A stretch of 20,747 nucleotides of DNA from Methanoregula sp. (GCA_003154335.1 PMDE01000063.1:1-20747); one strand, 5' to 3'; counted from the first letter of the stretch, positions 7,494 to 16,982 are shown. Program-made: numbers and translations. The notes: a model not told the origin generated them from the letters alone.

Positions 7494-9290
7494 TCAGGTC
7501 CTTTTGAACATACTATCAAGGTCGGCGCGGCTGAACCGGATCATTGTCGGTCTTCCATGAGGACAGGTAAATGGATTTTTTGCATACCGTATCTGCTGGA
7601 CCAGGCGCAGGCATTGTTCAGGGGAACAAACCGTGCCTGCTTTAATAGCACCCCGACATGCAATTATCCGGGCAATTTTTTCCCGGGCATTTATTGAACG
7701 CTCCGCCTCGTCACTGACAAGATCACTCACCATTTCATCTATCATTGTTGTATCCTCCAGTTTGCCAAGCACCACCGGGATTGCCCGCACGAGAAATGTA
7801 TCCCTGCCAAATTCCTCAAGAATAAAACCTTCCTGTGTCAGTGCCGGAATAATTTCACGGAGAATGGAAGATTCTTTAAGCGTCCGGTGCAGGATAACCG
7901 GGATGATTAGCTCTTGTGAACGATGAAGCCCTTCTGTCCTTGCAGAAACCTGCTCGTAAAGGATCCGCTCATGAACGGCGTGCTGATCGATAAGGATCAA
8001 TTCTCCGGCGTCCGTTGCAGCAAGGATATAGATCCCGCCGAATTGTCCTATGACTTCCATGACCGGGAGTTTTGCATCGGCCGGCGCCATACCCGTGATG
8101 AGTTCCGTTTGTCGCAGCTGCCTGTCAGTGAAAGCTGTACCTGAATGCATTGTTTCCCTCACTCCTTCAGCTGGTGGTGCGGAAAGATCATAATGCGCAT
8201 CAGATTGAGCAACAGCTTCCCGGCCAGGCGCTATGATTTGTGGTTGTGAGGGGGGAGTTCCCCCGGGGATCAGGTCATGGCTGAATAATGCCGTAGTTAC
8301 TGCCTCGCTCACTGCGCTGGCGATCTCTTTTTCACGGGACAGTCGCACCTGTTTTTTTGTGGGGTGCACATTTACATCGACAAGCCCGGTATTAATCTCA
8401 AGGGAAAGGAAAGCAAAAGGGAACAGGTCTTTTGAGAGTAATGAACCATACCCCTCCTTAATGGCAGCTGTGATAGTTGGTGAAGATACATACCGTCGAT
8501 TGATCGATATCATCATCCGCGATGTATCCTTGCGGACGAACGCAGGTCGCGATATAAACCCGGAGATCTTTATAAACGAAACTGACAGTTCTACCGGGAT
8601 GAGGTCTTTCACTACCTCACTGCCATAGATTCGGGCAATCGTATCAGGGAGAAATGTGGTCCGATCCGTTACCAGCTGTTCACGCCGGTTAGAATACAGA
8701 CGAAATGAGATCTCCGGGTGGGCAAGGCAGATGCCTTCCAGTATTGCATGGATATGTGCACTTTCTGTATTTTTACTCTTCTGGAATTTTTTCCGTGCCG
8801 GAGTATTAAAGAAAAGATCTTCCACGAAAACACTGGTCCCTTCCGGTGCCCCGGTTTCTGACACCTCAGGTTCTTTTCCCCCATTTACAACCACTTTTGT
8901 CCCGGAAACTCCTGTGCCGCGAAGTCGTGTGATCAGCGTGACGCGGGACACAGCGGCAATACTGGCCAGGGCTTCACCACGGAATCCGAGGGTATGGATA
9001 TGAGTGAGATCTTCAATTCCGGATATTTTGCTCGTTGCGTGGGGGGTAAAGGCAAGACGTGCATCAGCCTGTGACATGCCACACCCGTCATCCACGATCC
9101 GGATACTTACTATCTCATCTGATGAAGAGGAGATATCAATACGAATTGATTGGGCACCGGCATCAATTGCATTTTCCACAAGCTCTTTTAAGACTGATGC
9201 AGGGCGTTCAACTATTTCACCGGCTGCGATCTTGTTGACTGTTGCCTGGTCAAGGATGTGGATAGCAGAAATATCATTACCGGTGTTCAC
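7494..9290 (-). CDS. mutL: DNA mismatch repair protein MutL (endonuclease type)
   Basis: A 598-residue GHKL ATPase. The ATP site shows KELVENAIDAGA (Glu36, Asn40), DDGCGM (67-72), TSKI (86-89) and GFRGEAL (102-108). The C-terminal half carries the metal-binding nicking motif DQHAVHERILYE (435-446), plus ACRGAIKAG and TCPHGRPT (Cys576, His578), the set found in endonuclease-active MutL and absent from E. coli MutL. This predicts strand discrimination by nicking, without MutH. The start is GTG 9288-9290, 7 bases after AGGGAG, which is formed by the last codons of mutS. It acts with MutS to license repair of replication errors. Confidence 0.96.
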   Translation of the reverse strand: MNTGNDISAIHILDQATVNKIAAGEIVERPASVLKELVENAIDAGAQSIRIDISSSSDEIVSIRIVDDGCGMSQADARLAFTPHATSKISGIEDLTHIHTLGFRGEALASIAAVSRVTLITRLRGTGVSGTKVVVNGGKEPEVSETGAPEGTSVFVEDLFFNTPARKKFQKSKNTESAHIHAILEGICLAHPEISFRLYSNRREQLVTDRTTFLPDTIARIYGSEVVKDLIPVELSVSFIKISGFISRPAFVRKDTSRMMISINRRYVSSPTITAAIKEGYGSLLSKDLFPFAFLSLEINTGLVDVNVHPTKKQVRLSREKEIASAVSEAVTTALFSHDLIPGGTPPSQPQIIAPGREAVAQSDAHYDLSAPPAEGVRETMHSGTAFTDRQLRQTELITGMAPADAKLPVMEVIGQFGGIYILAATDAGELILIDQHAVHERILYEQVSARTEGLHRSQELIIPVILHRTLKESSILREIIPALTQEGFILEEFGRDTFLVRAIPVVLGKLEDTTMIDEMVSDLVSDEAERSINAREKIARIIACRGAIKAGTVCSPEQCLRLVQQIRYAKNPFTCPHGRPTMIRFSRADLDSMFKRT

Positions 9291-9293
9291 GAA

Positions 9294-11969
9294 TTATCTC
9301 CCTTCATTTTCCAGCATTTCCCGTAACTCGACTATCTTTGCCAATGCCTGTATGGGTGTCATCTCATCCGGATTGACGCTGGCAAGCTCGTCCAGTGCCG
9401 GGTGTTGTGCTGCTGATTTTGTTGTGTTGTCATCATCACATAAAAGGATCTGGGTATACCGTTGGGGACGGGTGCCGGAAGGTACATCGCGGTTCTTAGA
9501 CTCGGTGAGGATACTTTCTGCACGCTCGGTCACTTTTTTTGGAATACCAGCAAGCCGGGCGACGTGAATTCCGTAACTTTTGTCGGTTGCCCCGGGAATA
9601 AGCTTTCTCAGGAAGACCACTTCATCTTTTGTCTCTTTTACGGCAAAATGACAATTTTTTACCCTTTTTAAGGTACCTTCCACCTCAACAAGTTCATGGA
9701 AATGAGTGGCAAACAGGGTCTTTGGGCCGGCGCCAGACCGCCCATGAAGATATTCGAGAACTGACTTTGCAATCGAGCTCCCGTCAGCTGTGCTGGTCCC
9801 CCTGCCGATCTCATCGAGGATCACCAGGCTTCTTTCAGTCACATTGTTGAGAATGTTTGCCAGTTCGAGCATCTCCACAAAAAATGTACTTTGTCCGCTT
9901 GCAAGATCATCAAAAGCACCAACGCGGGTAAATATCCGGTCAAGGATACCAATGCTTGCATGCCGGGCCGGAACAAAACTTCCTGCCTGGGCCATGATGC
10001 AGATGAGCGCCACTGCCCGCATGTAGGTGGATTTTCCCGCCATATTTGCTCCCGTGATGATCATAACCTGTGTACCTGAACCGGAAAGTTCTGTATCGTT
10101 GGGTACAAATGCTCCAAATACACCCTGTTCGACTACCGGATGTCGTCCTTCACGGATGACAATTGCATCACTGGTATTCAATTGCGGGCGTATGTAATCA
10201 CGGGTCTGGGCAATTTCTGCAAGCGATGAAGAGACATCAATGACGGCGATACCCCGGGCAATAGCCTGGATATCCGGAATGACAGCACGGAGTTTTTCTA
10301 TAAGCGCTGAATAAAGTTCCCGCTCAAGCGCAAGGACACGCTCATCAGCATTGGATATGATGGTCTCTTTTTCTTTCAGTTCAGGAAGCGTATAACGCTC
10401 ACCGGTGGCAGTTGTCTGACGACGTTCGTAATGCGATGGAACAAGATGAAGATTTGGTTTGGTTATATCGATGTAGTAACCAAAGACCCTGTTATACCCA
10501 ATCTTGAGAGATTTTATACTGGTCTTTTCACGTTCGTTTTCCTGGAGTTCTAAAATCCAGTCCTTTCCGGAATGCAGGACACCATTGAGAGAATCGAGCT
10601 CTGTTGAATATCCTCGCCTTATCACCCCGCCATTGCGAGAAATAGCGGGAGGATCATCCACAATTGCGCTCCGGATGAGATAGATACTATCGGGTAATGA
10701 AGGAAGATCTTCTAGTGCGTTGCTGACGGAATCAGGAATATCCGGGATATTGCAACCCTGAAACGAATTCCTCAGCTCTGGCAAAGATGCAAGCGATTCT
10801 GCCAATGCCAGAAGATCCCGGGGGCCTGCATTCCCGTACGCAATCCGTGCCACAATCCGTTCAATGTCTGCAAACCGTGTAAGAAGTGTCCTGATAGTGA
10901 GTCGCAGCGGTGTATATTTTATAAAAAAATCAATGGCATCCAGTCGTTTGTCGATTTCAACGATATCGGTGAGTGGGCGGGAAAGATGGCGGGTCAGCGT
11001 CCGGCTGCCCATTGGAGTTTTTGTCAGGTCCAGACAGGAGATGAGGGTCGATCCCTTTGACTCGTGGCGGATATTTTCTTTCACTTCCAGATTACGGAGA
11101 GTGATCGCGTCGAGCATCAGACCCTGCTCGGAGGAGCGCAAAGAAAGACTGCTTATATGGGTAAGAGGAGAACGTTGCGTTTCTTTTGCATACGTTAATG
11201 CCGCACCGGCTGCACGGACTGCCGCAGGAAATTCATCACACCCGTAGCCGGCGAGTGAGGCCACATGGAGGTGTCCCAGAAGTGTATTCCTTGCCTGTTG
11301 TTCGCAGAATTCCCCCTCGGGCTCGCAGGTAACAACAACTCCGCGGTCACGAACCTGCTGCTTCAACTCTTCTGCAACTGTTGATGGGAGGAGACATTCT
11401 GCAGGGCGGTAGCGGGCAATTTCTGATAGGATATTGAAGAAACCCGGGTCATGTTCTGTCATCGTGACAAAAAATTCTCCGGTCGAGATATCGAGGAATG
11501 CAAGTCCCCATTGTTTGTTTTTTGTATCAGGGCAGAGTGCAAGAAGACAGGAGCTGGCAGAAGAGGATATCATCGAACCGTCGATCACGGTACCGGGTGT
11601 AATAATCCGGACTAGTTCGCGCTTCACGATCCCTTTTGTATTTTTTGTATCCCCCACCTGATCGACAACTGCAACCTTATAGCCCCTGCCGACCAGTTTG
11701 GCGATATACCCGTCCGCTGCATGATAGGGCACTCCAGCAAGGGGGATCCGGTTGTCGCCGCTTTTTGAGCGTGAAGTCAGGACAATTTCCAGCTCCCGGG
11801 AAATGAGTTCTGCATCGCGTTCAAATGTCTCGTAAAAGTCACCGATGCGGAAGAACAGGATGGTATCCGGGTGTTGTTTTTTTATCTCCCAGTATTGCCG
11901 CATAACCGGGGTGGAATGAGTGGTCGGTTCCTTGTCACCGGTGTACTCCGGGGGAGACTCATGTATCAT
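9294..11969 (-). CDS. mutS: DNA mismatch repair protein MutS
   Basis: An 891-residue MutS1 protein. The mismatch-binding Phe-x-Glu is GDFYETF (Phe45, Glu47). Connector, lever and clamp domains follow, with the core segment around NPNLHLVPSHYERRQTTATGERY-like sequence in the middle. The ABC-type ATPase has a Walker A TGANMAGKST (about residue 640), Walker B DEIGRGTST (about 720) and FATHFHEL. The length is slightly above E. coli MutS because of a 20-residue N-terminal extension rich in Pro/Glu/Thr. GGAG lies only 2 bases before the ATG, so an alternative start is possible. mutL follows after 3 bases. MutS in archaea is mostly limited to mesophilic methanogens and halophiles and is generally taken as acquired from bacteria. 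Confidence 0.97.
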   Translation of the reverse strand: MIHESPPEYTGDKEPTTHSTPVMRQYWEIKKQHPDTILFFRIGDFYETFERDAELISRELEIVLTSRSKSGDNRIPLAGVPYHAADGYIAKLVGRGYKVAVVDQVGDTKNTKGIVKRELVRIITPGTVIDGSMISSSASSCLLALCPDTKNKQWGLAFLDISTGEFFVTMTEHDPGFFNILSEIARYRPAECLLPSTVAEELKQQVRDRGVVVTCEPEGEFCEQQARNTLLGHLHVASLAGYGCDEFPAAVRAAGAALTYAKETQRSPLTHISSLSLRSSEQGLMLDAITLRNLEVKENIRHESKGSTLISCLDLTKTPMGSRTLTRHLSRPLTDIVEIDKRLDAIDFFIKYTPLRLTIRTLLTRFADIERIVARIAYGNAGPRDLLALAESLASLPELRNSFQGCNIPDIPDSVSNALEDLPSLPDSIYLIRSAIVDDPPAISRNGGVIRRGYSTELDSLNGVLHSGKDWILELQENEREKTSIKSLKIGYNRVFGYYIDITKPNLHLVPSHYERRQTTATGERYTLPELKEKETIISNADERVLALERELYSALIEKLRAVIPDIQAIARGIAVIDVSSSLAEIAQTRDYIRPQLNTSDAIVIREGRHPVVEQGVFGAFVPNDTELSGSGTQVMIITGANMAGKSTYMRAVALICIMAQAGSFVPARHASIGILDRIFTRVGAFDDLASGQSTFFVEMLELANILNNVTERSLVILDEIGRGTSTADGSSIAKSVLEYLHGRSGAGPKTLFATHFHELVEVEGTLKRVKNCHFAVKETKDEVVFLRKLIPGATDKSYGIHVARLAGIPKKVTERAESILTESKNRDVPSGTRPQRYTQILLCDDDNTTKSAAQHPALDELASVNPDEMTPIQALAKIVELREMLENEGR

Positions 11970-12029
11970 ATCTCCAGAAAAATTGCTTCCGGATCAATTA
12001 ATACCGATCTTCTTATCATACGTAGTCGA

Positions 12030-12764
12030 TCATACGAAATTTTTGTGAATATACAGGATTACGACAGGAACTGAGATGACGAGCGCAATCATCCCAAACA
12101 AAAGGCCAAGAATAAAACCCATTTCGATAAAGCTTATGATCATCATCAGGATACTCACCGCAAAGGGTAAAGAACTCCAGAGGATCAGGATGCCAATGAG
12201 AGCAATAATACCAATCCCGATCGCCGCGTTTTTTGCATCCTGGTCACTCGGGGCAATTGACAGTACCAGGGTGAGCGTCAGGTACAGGTAAAGAATGAAC
12301 CATGCATTAAATATCACAATGAGATTCCGGGTGAACATGCTGACGATACTGGTAACCAGAGAAAAAAAGGTATCAGTCGTCCCAATGTCAGGAATAAGGG
12401 AAGGAAACACGCATCCGAGATACTGTGAAAAAAACCAGGTACATCCTGCAAGCACAAGGGGAATGAAAAAGAGCGGGGCAGAACTGATCACTACATCACC
12501 AAAATAGGGGACTGCCGGTGCGGAATAGGTTACTGAACCTCCTTTTTCTGAAAAAAACACGATATTTTTTATTTTTGCGCCCATCAGGAGGCACCCGAGA
12601 ACATGGCTTAATTCGTGAACTACGACCCCGGGAGCGCGTATTACATAATAAAAAGACCTCACCGGGATCACCCGGGCCCACAGAAAATCCAACCCCCGGG
12701 AAATAAATATCACTACGATTCCAGTAAGGAAAACGGTGAGAAATGAGGTTGTTATTGTGTCCAT
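12030..12764 (-). CDS. membrane-embedded HExxH metalloprotease-like protein (M50-like)
   Basis: A 244-residue polytopic membrane protein with about six hydrophobic segments (roughly 6-22, 92-114, 137-170, 181-199, 201-216, 218-238). The zinc-protease motif HELSH is at residues 50-54 at the edge of a helix (APGVVVHELSHVLGCLLMGA), as in site-2-type proteases. APSDQDAKNA (171-180), between two membrane segments, could supply the third metal ligand (Asp), the role of the NPDG motif in classical M50 proteins, but that motif itself is absent. Substrate unknown. The start codon overlaps in antisense with an ATG of the divergent DUF255 frame; 60 bases separate its stop from mutS. Confidence 0.7.
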   Translation of the reverse strand: MDTITTSFLTVFLTGIVVIFISRGLDFLWARVIPVRSFYYVIRAPGVVVHELSHVLGCLLMGAKIKNIVFFSEKGGSVTYSAPAVPYFGDVVISSAPLFFIPLVLAGCTWFFSQYLGCVFPSLIPDIGTTDTFFSLVTSIVSMFTRNLIVIFNAWFILYLYLTLTLVLSIAPSDQDAKNAAIGIGIIALIGILILWSSLPFAVSILMMIISFIEMGFILGLLFGMIALVISVPVVILYIHKNFV

Positions 12765-12870
12765 GGTAAAAAGTACCTATGATGTCTGGAATCAGATACC
12801 ACATAATTACAGCTTTCATGCGGGAAAGTATTCTGAAAGTCTCATTATCTTTTGGAGCGATAGTACAGAT

Positions 12871-15015
12871 ATGAAGCCGGAAAATTTGTTACCGCGTGAA
12901 GCTTTCACGGGTGAGGAAATTTATAATAACCGGCTCATCAATGAAAAAAGTCCTTACCTTCTTCTTCATGCCCATAACCCGGTTGACTGGTATCCATGGG
13001 GTGACGAGGCATTTGCACGCGCAGCAAAGGAGGGTAAACTGGTATTTCTCTCAATAGGATATACTACCTGCCACTGGTGCCATGTTATGGCTCACGAATC
13101 GTTTGAAGATACCAGTGTAGCAGGATTATTGAATGGAAATTTTATTAATATTAAAGTTGATCGAGAAGAACGTCCGGATATTGACAGCGTTTACATGTCC
13201 GTATGTCAGATGATGACCGGGCAGGGAGGCTGGCCTCTCACTGTTGTCCTGACTCCGGAAAAAAAGCCGGTTTTTGCCGGCACCTATATCCCAAAGGAAA
13301 GCCGGTTTGGGATGACCGGACTTATTGATCTTCTTCCCAAACTTTCTCGATCCTGGAAGGACCGGCGTAAGGATATTATTGCTTCGTCTGAAGAAATTGC
13401 TTCAGCACTTGTTCAGGGACAGGAACTGGACCATGCACGGGATCCGGATATTTCTGTACTCGACCAGGGGTTTCAGGAACTGACCCTGAGATTCGATACG
13501 ATACATGGCGGGTTTGGCCATGCGCCGAAGTTTCCGACACCTCATAATATTCTCTTTCTCTTGCGTTTCTGGAAACGGACGGGCAATAAACGTGCGCTCG
13601 AAATGGCGGAAAAAACACTTGATGCCATGCAACTGGGAGGTATCTGCGATCAGGTTGGAGGAGGTTTTCACCGTTATTCGACCGATGCACGGTGGAGGGT
13701 CCCGCATTTTGAAAAAATGCTGTACGACCAGGCGCTTCTCGTTATGGCGTATACCGAAGCATACCAGATAACCCAAAAACCGGAATTCCGGAAAACTGCA
13801 GAAGAGATTATTTCCTATGTCCTCAGAAACCTGACATCTCCTGAGGGTGCATTCTTCTCCGCAGAAGACGCAGACAGTGACGGGAGGGAAGGAGCATTTT
13901 ATCTCTGGACTGCTGAAGAAACAGAGAGGGTGCTGGGACGGGAAGACGCAATTGTTCTTGCTCATGCTTTCAATGTGACACATACCGGCAATTATAATCA
14001 CCAAAAAAATGAAATTGGACAAAATATTCTTCATCGTACACAAACTATCCCGCGGTTGGCATCTTCCTTCGGGATGTCTGAAATTGATTTTGCTTCCCGG
14101 CTTGAATCCATCAAGACCAGACTCTTTAACGCACGTGAGGCACGACCCCGGCCTGCAGTTGACGATAAAATCCTGACTGACTGGAATGGACTTTTTATCT
14201 CCGCGCTTGCCCAGGCGGCACGAACCTTCAGGAATGAGAAGTACCTTGATGTTGCCAGACGCGCCATGCAGTTTATCTTATCAGGTATGCGCGACGCCGC
14301 CGGGGGACTGCTACACCGGTACAGGGAAGGGGTTCCTGCGATCCCGGCATTTGGTGACGATTATGCATTTATCATAAAAGCATTGATTGAACTGTATGAA
14401 TCAACATTCGAACCGGGTTTTCTTTCATCAGCACGTGAACTGAATAACTGGTTCCTGGCGCATTTCTGGGACAAGGTTCAGGGAGGGTTTTTCACCGTAT
14501 CAGATACCGCTGAAATTCTCCTTGTCCGTAAAAAGGAAATTTACGATGGGGCAATACCGTCGTGTAACTCTGTTGCCTTCGAAAACCTCGTCAGACTTGC
14601 GCATCTTACCGGAGATGCGGCGACAGAAGAGAGAGCCTCGGTTCTTTCAACAGGATTCTCAGGAATAGTCCGGCAAACGCCGTTTGCGCACACGTGGTTC
14701 CTGTGTGCTCTTGACAGCGCCATAGGACCCCTTCATGATGTAGTAATTGTTGGTAAACGGGATAGCAGTGATACACGTGAAATGATCGATGCGCTGGAGA
14801 GCCATTATCTTCCCAACGTATTGGTACTATTCCGTCCAATCGGGGAATCGGATTACCTTCTTACCAGCCTTGCACCTTTTACGCGGACTCTCTGCCCGAT
14901 CAGTGAAAAAGCGACTGCATATTTCTGTACCGGGCATACGTGCGCGATCCCCACTACGGAAGTACATCAGATGCTGGAACTACTTGGATGTCCGGACTCA
15001 GAAAAAAAGATTTAA
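12871..15015 (+). CDS. thioredoxin-domain protein of the DUF255/YyaL (SSP411) family
   Basis: About 714 residues. The N-terminal domain is thioredoxin-like, with the family start RLINEKSPYLLLHAHNPVDW and a C-H-W-C redox motif at residues 67-70 followed by HVMAHESFED. The remaining 500 residues form the six-hairpin alpha/alpha barrel typical of the family, with GGICDQVGGGFHRYSTD, WRVPHFEKMLYDQA and AEDADSDGREGAFYLWT. The biochemical role is not established; bacterial and animal relatives are annotated only as thioredoxin-domain or spermatogenesis-associated protein 20. I chose ATG 12871 because the family N-terminus begins just after it; the frame is open back to 12736, in part antisense to the divergent membrane gene. 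No strong ribosome binding site is visible at 12871. Confidence 0.9.
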   Translation: MKPENLLPREAFTGEEIYNNRLINEKSPYLLLHAHNPVDWYPWGDEAFARAAKEGKLVFLSIGYTTCHWCHVMAHESFEDTSVAGLLNGNFINIKVDREERPDIDSVYMSVCQMMTGQGGWPLTVVLTPEKKPVFAGTYIPKESRFGMTGLIDLLPKLSRSWKDRRKDIIASSEEIASALVQGQELDHARDPDISVLDQGFQELTLRFDTIHGGFGHAPKFPTPHNILFLLRFWKRTGNKRALEMAEKTLDAMQLGGICDQVGGGFHRYSTDARWRVPHFEKMLYDQALLVMAYTEAYQITQKPEFRKTAEEIISYVLRNLTSPEGAFFSAEDADSDGREGAFYLWTAEETERVLGREDAIVLAHAFNVTHTGNYNHQKNEIGQNILHRTQTIPRLASSFGMSEIDFASRLESIKTRLFNAREARPRPAVDDKILTDWNGLFISALAQAARTFRNEKYLDVARRAMQFILSGMRDAAGGLLHRYREGVPAIPAFGDDYAFIIKALIELYESTFEPGFLSSARELNNWFLAHFWDKVQGGFFTVSDTAEILLVRKKEIYDGAIPSCNSVAFENLVRLAHLTGDAATEERASVLSTGFSGIVRQTPFAHTWFLCALDSAIGPLHDVVIVGKRDSSDTREMIDALESHYLPNVLVLFRPIGESDYLLTSLAPFTRTLCPISEKATAYFCTGHTCAIPTTEVHQMLELLGCPDSEKKI

Positions 15016-15040
15016 TGAAGTCAGAGATTTTTTAGTGCAA
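15016..15040 (+). terminator. T-run between convergent genes
   Basis: GAGATTTTTTAGTG follows the DUF255 stop by a few bases and lies inside the 3' end of the opposing flavin gene. The two stop codons are only 5 bases apart, so transcripts from both sides probably overlap here. Confidence 0.3.
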
Positions 15041-15497
15041 TGAGATCTTTCACACCCACCAGTTTCCATACAAGTGAACGCTCCTCTTCAGCGATTGCAG
15101 CAGGCGGATCCAGAGGTGAATGACCGAGGGCAGCGAGAATGTTGCAGGAAAGATTCCTTTCAACAACCAGGTCAACGAATTTCTCCCGGATTATCTTTTT
15201 TTCAATAGAATCCTGAACCTCCTCAAGGTAACCCTGGAAAGTCACAAACATGTATGAAGAGAGGTCTTTTGTATATTTTTCAATTTCAACAGAAACGTAA
15301 GGACTTTTTCGGAAATGTTCGATTTTTTTACCATATTTTGTTGAAAGGAAATAGAGGAACGATCCGTCAAAGACGTAAAGGAAGGGAGCAATATAGGGAT
15401 ATTTTTCTCCCTGGAATGCAATTCGGCAGACGTAACCCTTTTCGATCAGCCGATCATACTCCTGTTTTTCCATTCGCGGGATTTTTAATATGTCCAT
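15021..15497 (-). CDS. pyridoxamine 5'-phosphate oxidase-like flavin-binding protein
   Basis: A 158-residue split-barrel protein. The N-terminal pattern MEKQEYDRLIEKGYVCRIAF, then YPYIAPFLYVFDGSFLYFLST and a KIEHFRKSPYVSVEIE stretch match the PNPOx-like family (Pyridox_ox_2 type) that binds FMN or F420/heme-type cofactors in the dimer cleft. Members include uncharacterised nitroimidazole-resistance-like proteins of anaerobes; true PNP oxidase activity is unlikely in a methanogen. GGTG (15505-15508) lies 7 bases before the ATG, a good archaeal ribosome binding site. The gene lies 70 bases downstream of the metallo-beta-lactamase/rhodanese gene on the same strand, with an AT-rich possible promoter between them. 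Confidence 0.82.
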   Translation of the reverse strand: MDILKIPRMEKQEYDRLIEKGYVCRIAFQGEKYPYIAPFLYVFDGSFLYFLSTKYGKKIEHFRKSPYVSVEIEKYTKDLSSYMFVTFQGYLEEVQDSIEKKIIREKFVDLVVERNLSCNILAALGHSPLDPPAAIAEEERSLVWKLVGVKDLIALKNL

Positions 15498-15542
15498 AAA
15501 ATCACACCATTGGAATTCCCAACATGACCTGATAAATCTTAT

Positions 15543-15560
15543 TAATTTTTTTTAAACTAT
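15543..15560 (-). promoter_or_regulatory. possible TATA box for the flavin-protein gene
   Basis: On the - strand the gap reads AGTTTAAAAAAAATTAATAAG, an AT-rich stretch about 50 bases before the start codon. A start site 25 bases downstream would leave a leader of about 27 bases. Position and composition only. Confidence 0.3.
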
Positions 15561-15567
15561 GAGATGG

Positions 15568-16935
15568 TTATTTCTCCACCGGGAACCCTGCTTTATTCCA
15601 GGCAGTCATTCCTCCAAGAACATTGGTTACTGAATGATATCCGTGGATTTTCAGAAAGCTTGCTGCAAGACTCCCCTTATACCCTGCATCGCAATAAACT
15701 ACCATTGGTTCTTTTTTTGGAAGTTTATCAAGATTCCGGGGAAGCTCTCCGACATATATGTGGTGCGCCCCCGGGATATGACCTGCGGTACGCCAGTTTT
15801 TGATATCCCTGACGTCGAGAATAAATGGCTTTTCCCTTGAAAGCAGTTCCTCCAACTGCTGCACAGAACATGTCGGTACAGTGTCTATCTCCTGGGCTGC
15901 TTTGATCCACCGGATAAAACCTCCGGAAAGGACACCCTCAAGGGAATCGTATCCAAGCCTTAAAAAATGACGGCTCACCAGATCAAGGTCGAGATTGAAG
16001 TCATCCACGAGGATAACCGGCCTTTGATAATCGAGAAACCAGCCCATAAATGCAGACAGCCCTTCACGCCAGATAGATAAACTGCCCGGGACATGCCCCG
16101 CCCCAAAACTGGTAGGCGAACGAATATCCACGATCTGGCACCCGGATTTCCGGAAATTATTTACCTCCTTAATCGTGAGCGGTTTCACGTGCTTTAACCG
16201 GTGTAAGAGGGGGGGGCCGTTTTTGTTACACTTTTCCATGTGCCGGAAATAAGGAGGGAAATAGGGTTTTTCATTTACTCTTCTGGTCACAAAAGTTTCC
16301 TGGTCAAGGGTAAGCTGGGGATTGGTGAGTTTTTCATACCCGATAGTCGTCAGGGGATGATCAGCGATTTGTTCTCCGCAGACTGAGCCTGCGCCGTGTG
16401 CCGGACAGACAATAACTCCGTCACCAAGAATAAGAAGTTTGTTCACAATGCTCAAATAAATTTTTTTTGCCATTTCCTCATTTCGCAATTTGCCGTAAAA
16501 ATCTGTTCGACCAATATCACCTGAAAAAAGAGTGTCGCCACAGAAAACGAGATACGGCTTATCCGACACTTCACGGTCCCTGACAATAATGGATATACTT
16601 TCTTCCGTATGTCCCGGAGTCTCCAGAATGGTGAGTTCCAGGGATCCCAGGATAAATGTTTCACCCTGCACTACAGGTTTTCCATAAGAAAAGTCCAGAT
16701 TAGCACCATGGTAGATGGCAGCACCACAACAATCAGCCAGCTCCTTCGAACCAATAATATAATCTTCATTCCTGTGAGTTTCAAAAATATGAGAAATCAC
16801 CAGTTCATTCCGGCCGGCAATATCCAGATAGATTTCACAGTCACGACGAGGATCAATCACAGCTGCAATCCCCGCGGATCCAATGAGATATGAGTTATGG
16901 GCAATCCCCTCGGAAACGATTCTTTCTAAAAACAC
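15568..16935 (-). CDS. metallo-beta-lactamase protein with two rhodanese domains (persulfide dioxygenase-like)
   Basis: 455 residues from GTG 16935, which lies 7 bases after AGGGAG (16943-16948); the frame is open to 17010 but the extension is not family-like. Residues 1-240 are an ETHE1-like beta-lactamase fold: His54 (ETHRNEDY), His109 (TPGHT) and Asp134 (GDTLF) match the three iron ligands of persulfide dioxygenases. The usual THxHxDH second-metal residues are changed (Asn56, Tyr59). Residues about 275-360 form a rhodanese domain without an active cysteine; the second, 365-455, has Cys415 in YCDAGYKGS. The domain set suggests handling of glutathione-free persulfide or sulfane sulfur in the cytoplasm; oxygen-dependent chemistry would be odd in a strict anaerobe. 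Confidence 0.87.
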   Translation of the reverse strand: MFLERIVSEGIAHNSYLIGSAGIAAVIDPRRDCEIYLDIAGRNELVISHIFETHRNEDYIIGSKELADCCGAAIYHGANLDFSYGKPVVQGETFILGSLELTILETPGHTEESISIIVRDREVSDKPYLVFCGDTLFSGDIGRTDFYGKLRNEEMAKKIYLSIVNKLLILGDGVIVCPAHGAGSVCGEQIADHPLTTIGYEKLTNPQLTLDQETFVTRRVNEKPYFPPYFRHMEKCNKNGPPLLHRLKHVKPLTIKEVNNFRKSGCQIVDIRSPTSFGAGHVPGSLSIWREGLSAFMGWFLDYQRPVILVDDFNLDLDLVSRHFLRLGYDSLEGVLSGGFIRWIKAAQEIDTVPTCSVQQLEELLSREKPFILDVRDIKNWRTAGHIPGAHHIYVGELPRNLDKLPKKEPMVVYCDAGYKGSLAASFLKIHGYHSVTNVLGGMTAWNKAGFPVEK

Positions 16936-16969
16936 TTCTGTTCTCCCTGATGATGGATTACACACTTTC

Positions 16970-16982
16970 TCGGTATATAGAT
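16970..16982 (-). promoter_or_regulatory. TATA box of the beta-lactamase/rhodanese gene
   Basis: TCTATATACC on the - strand is centred about 40 bases before the GTG start. With an archaeal TATA-to-start distance of about 25, the leader would be some 15 bases and would just include the AGGGAG ribosome binding site. It lies between this gene and the end of the upstream phosphoesterase gene, so the gene probably has its own promoter. Confidence 0.45.

Noticed and set aside
12736..12870. 45-residue N-terminal extension of the DUF255 protein
   Set aside because: It is not family-like and its first part is antisense to the start of the divergent membrane gene.
13402..14043. 213-codon - strand frame
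   Set aside because: It is wholly antisense to the well-supported DUF255 gene, whose conserved motifs run through this stretch.
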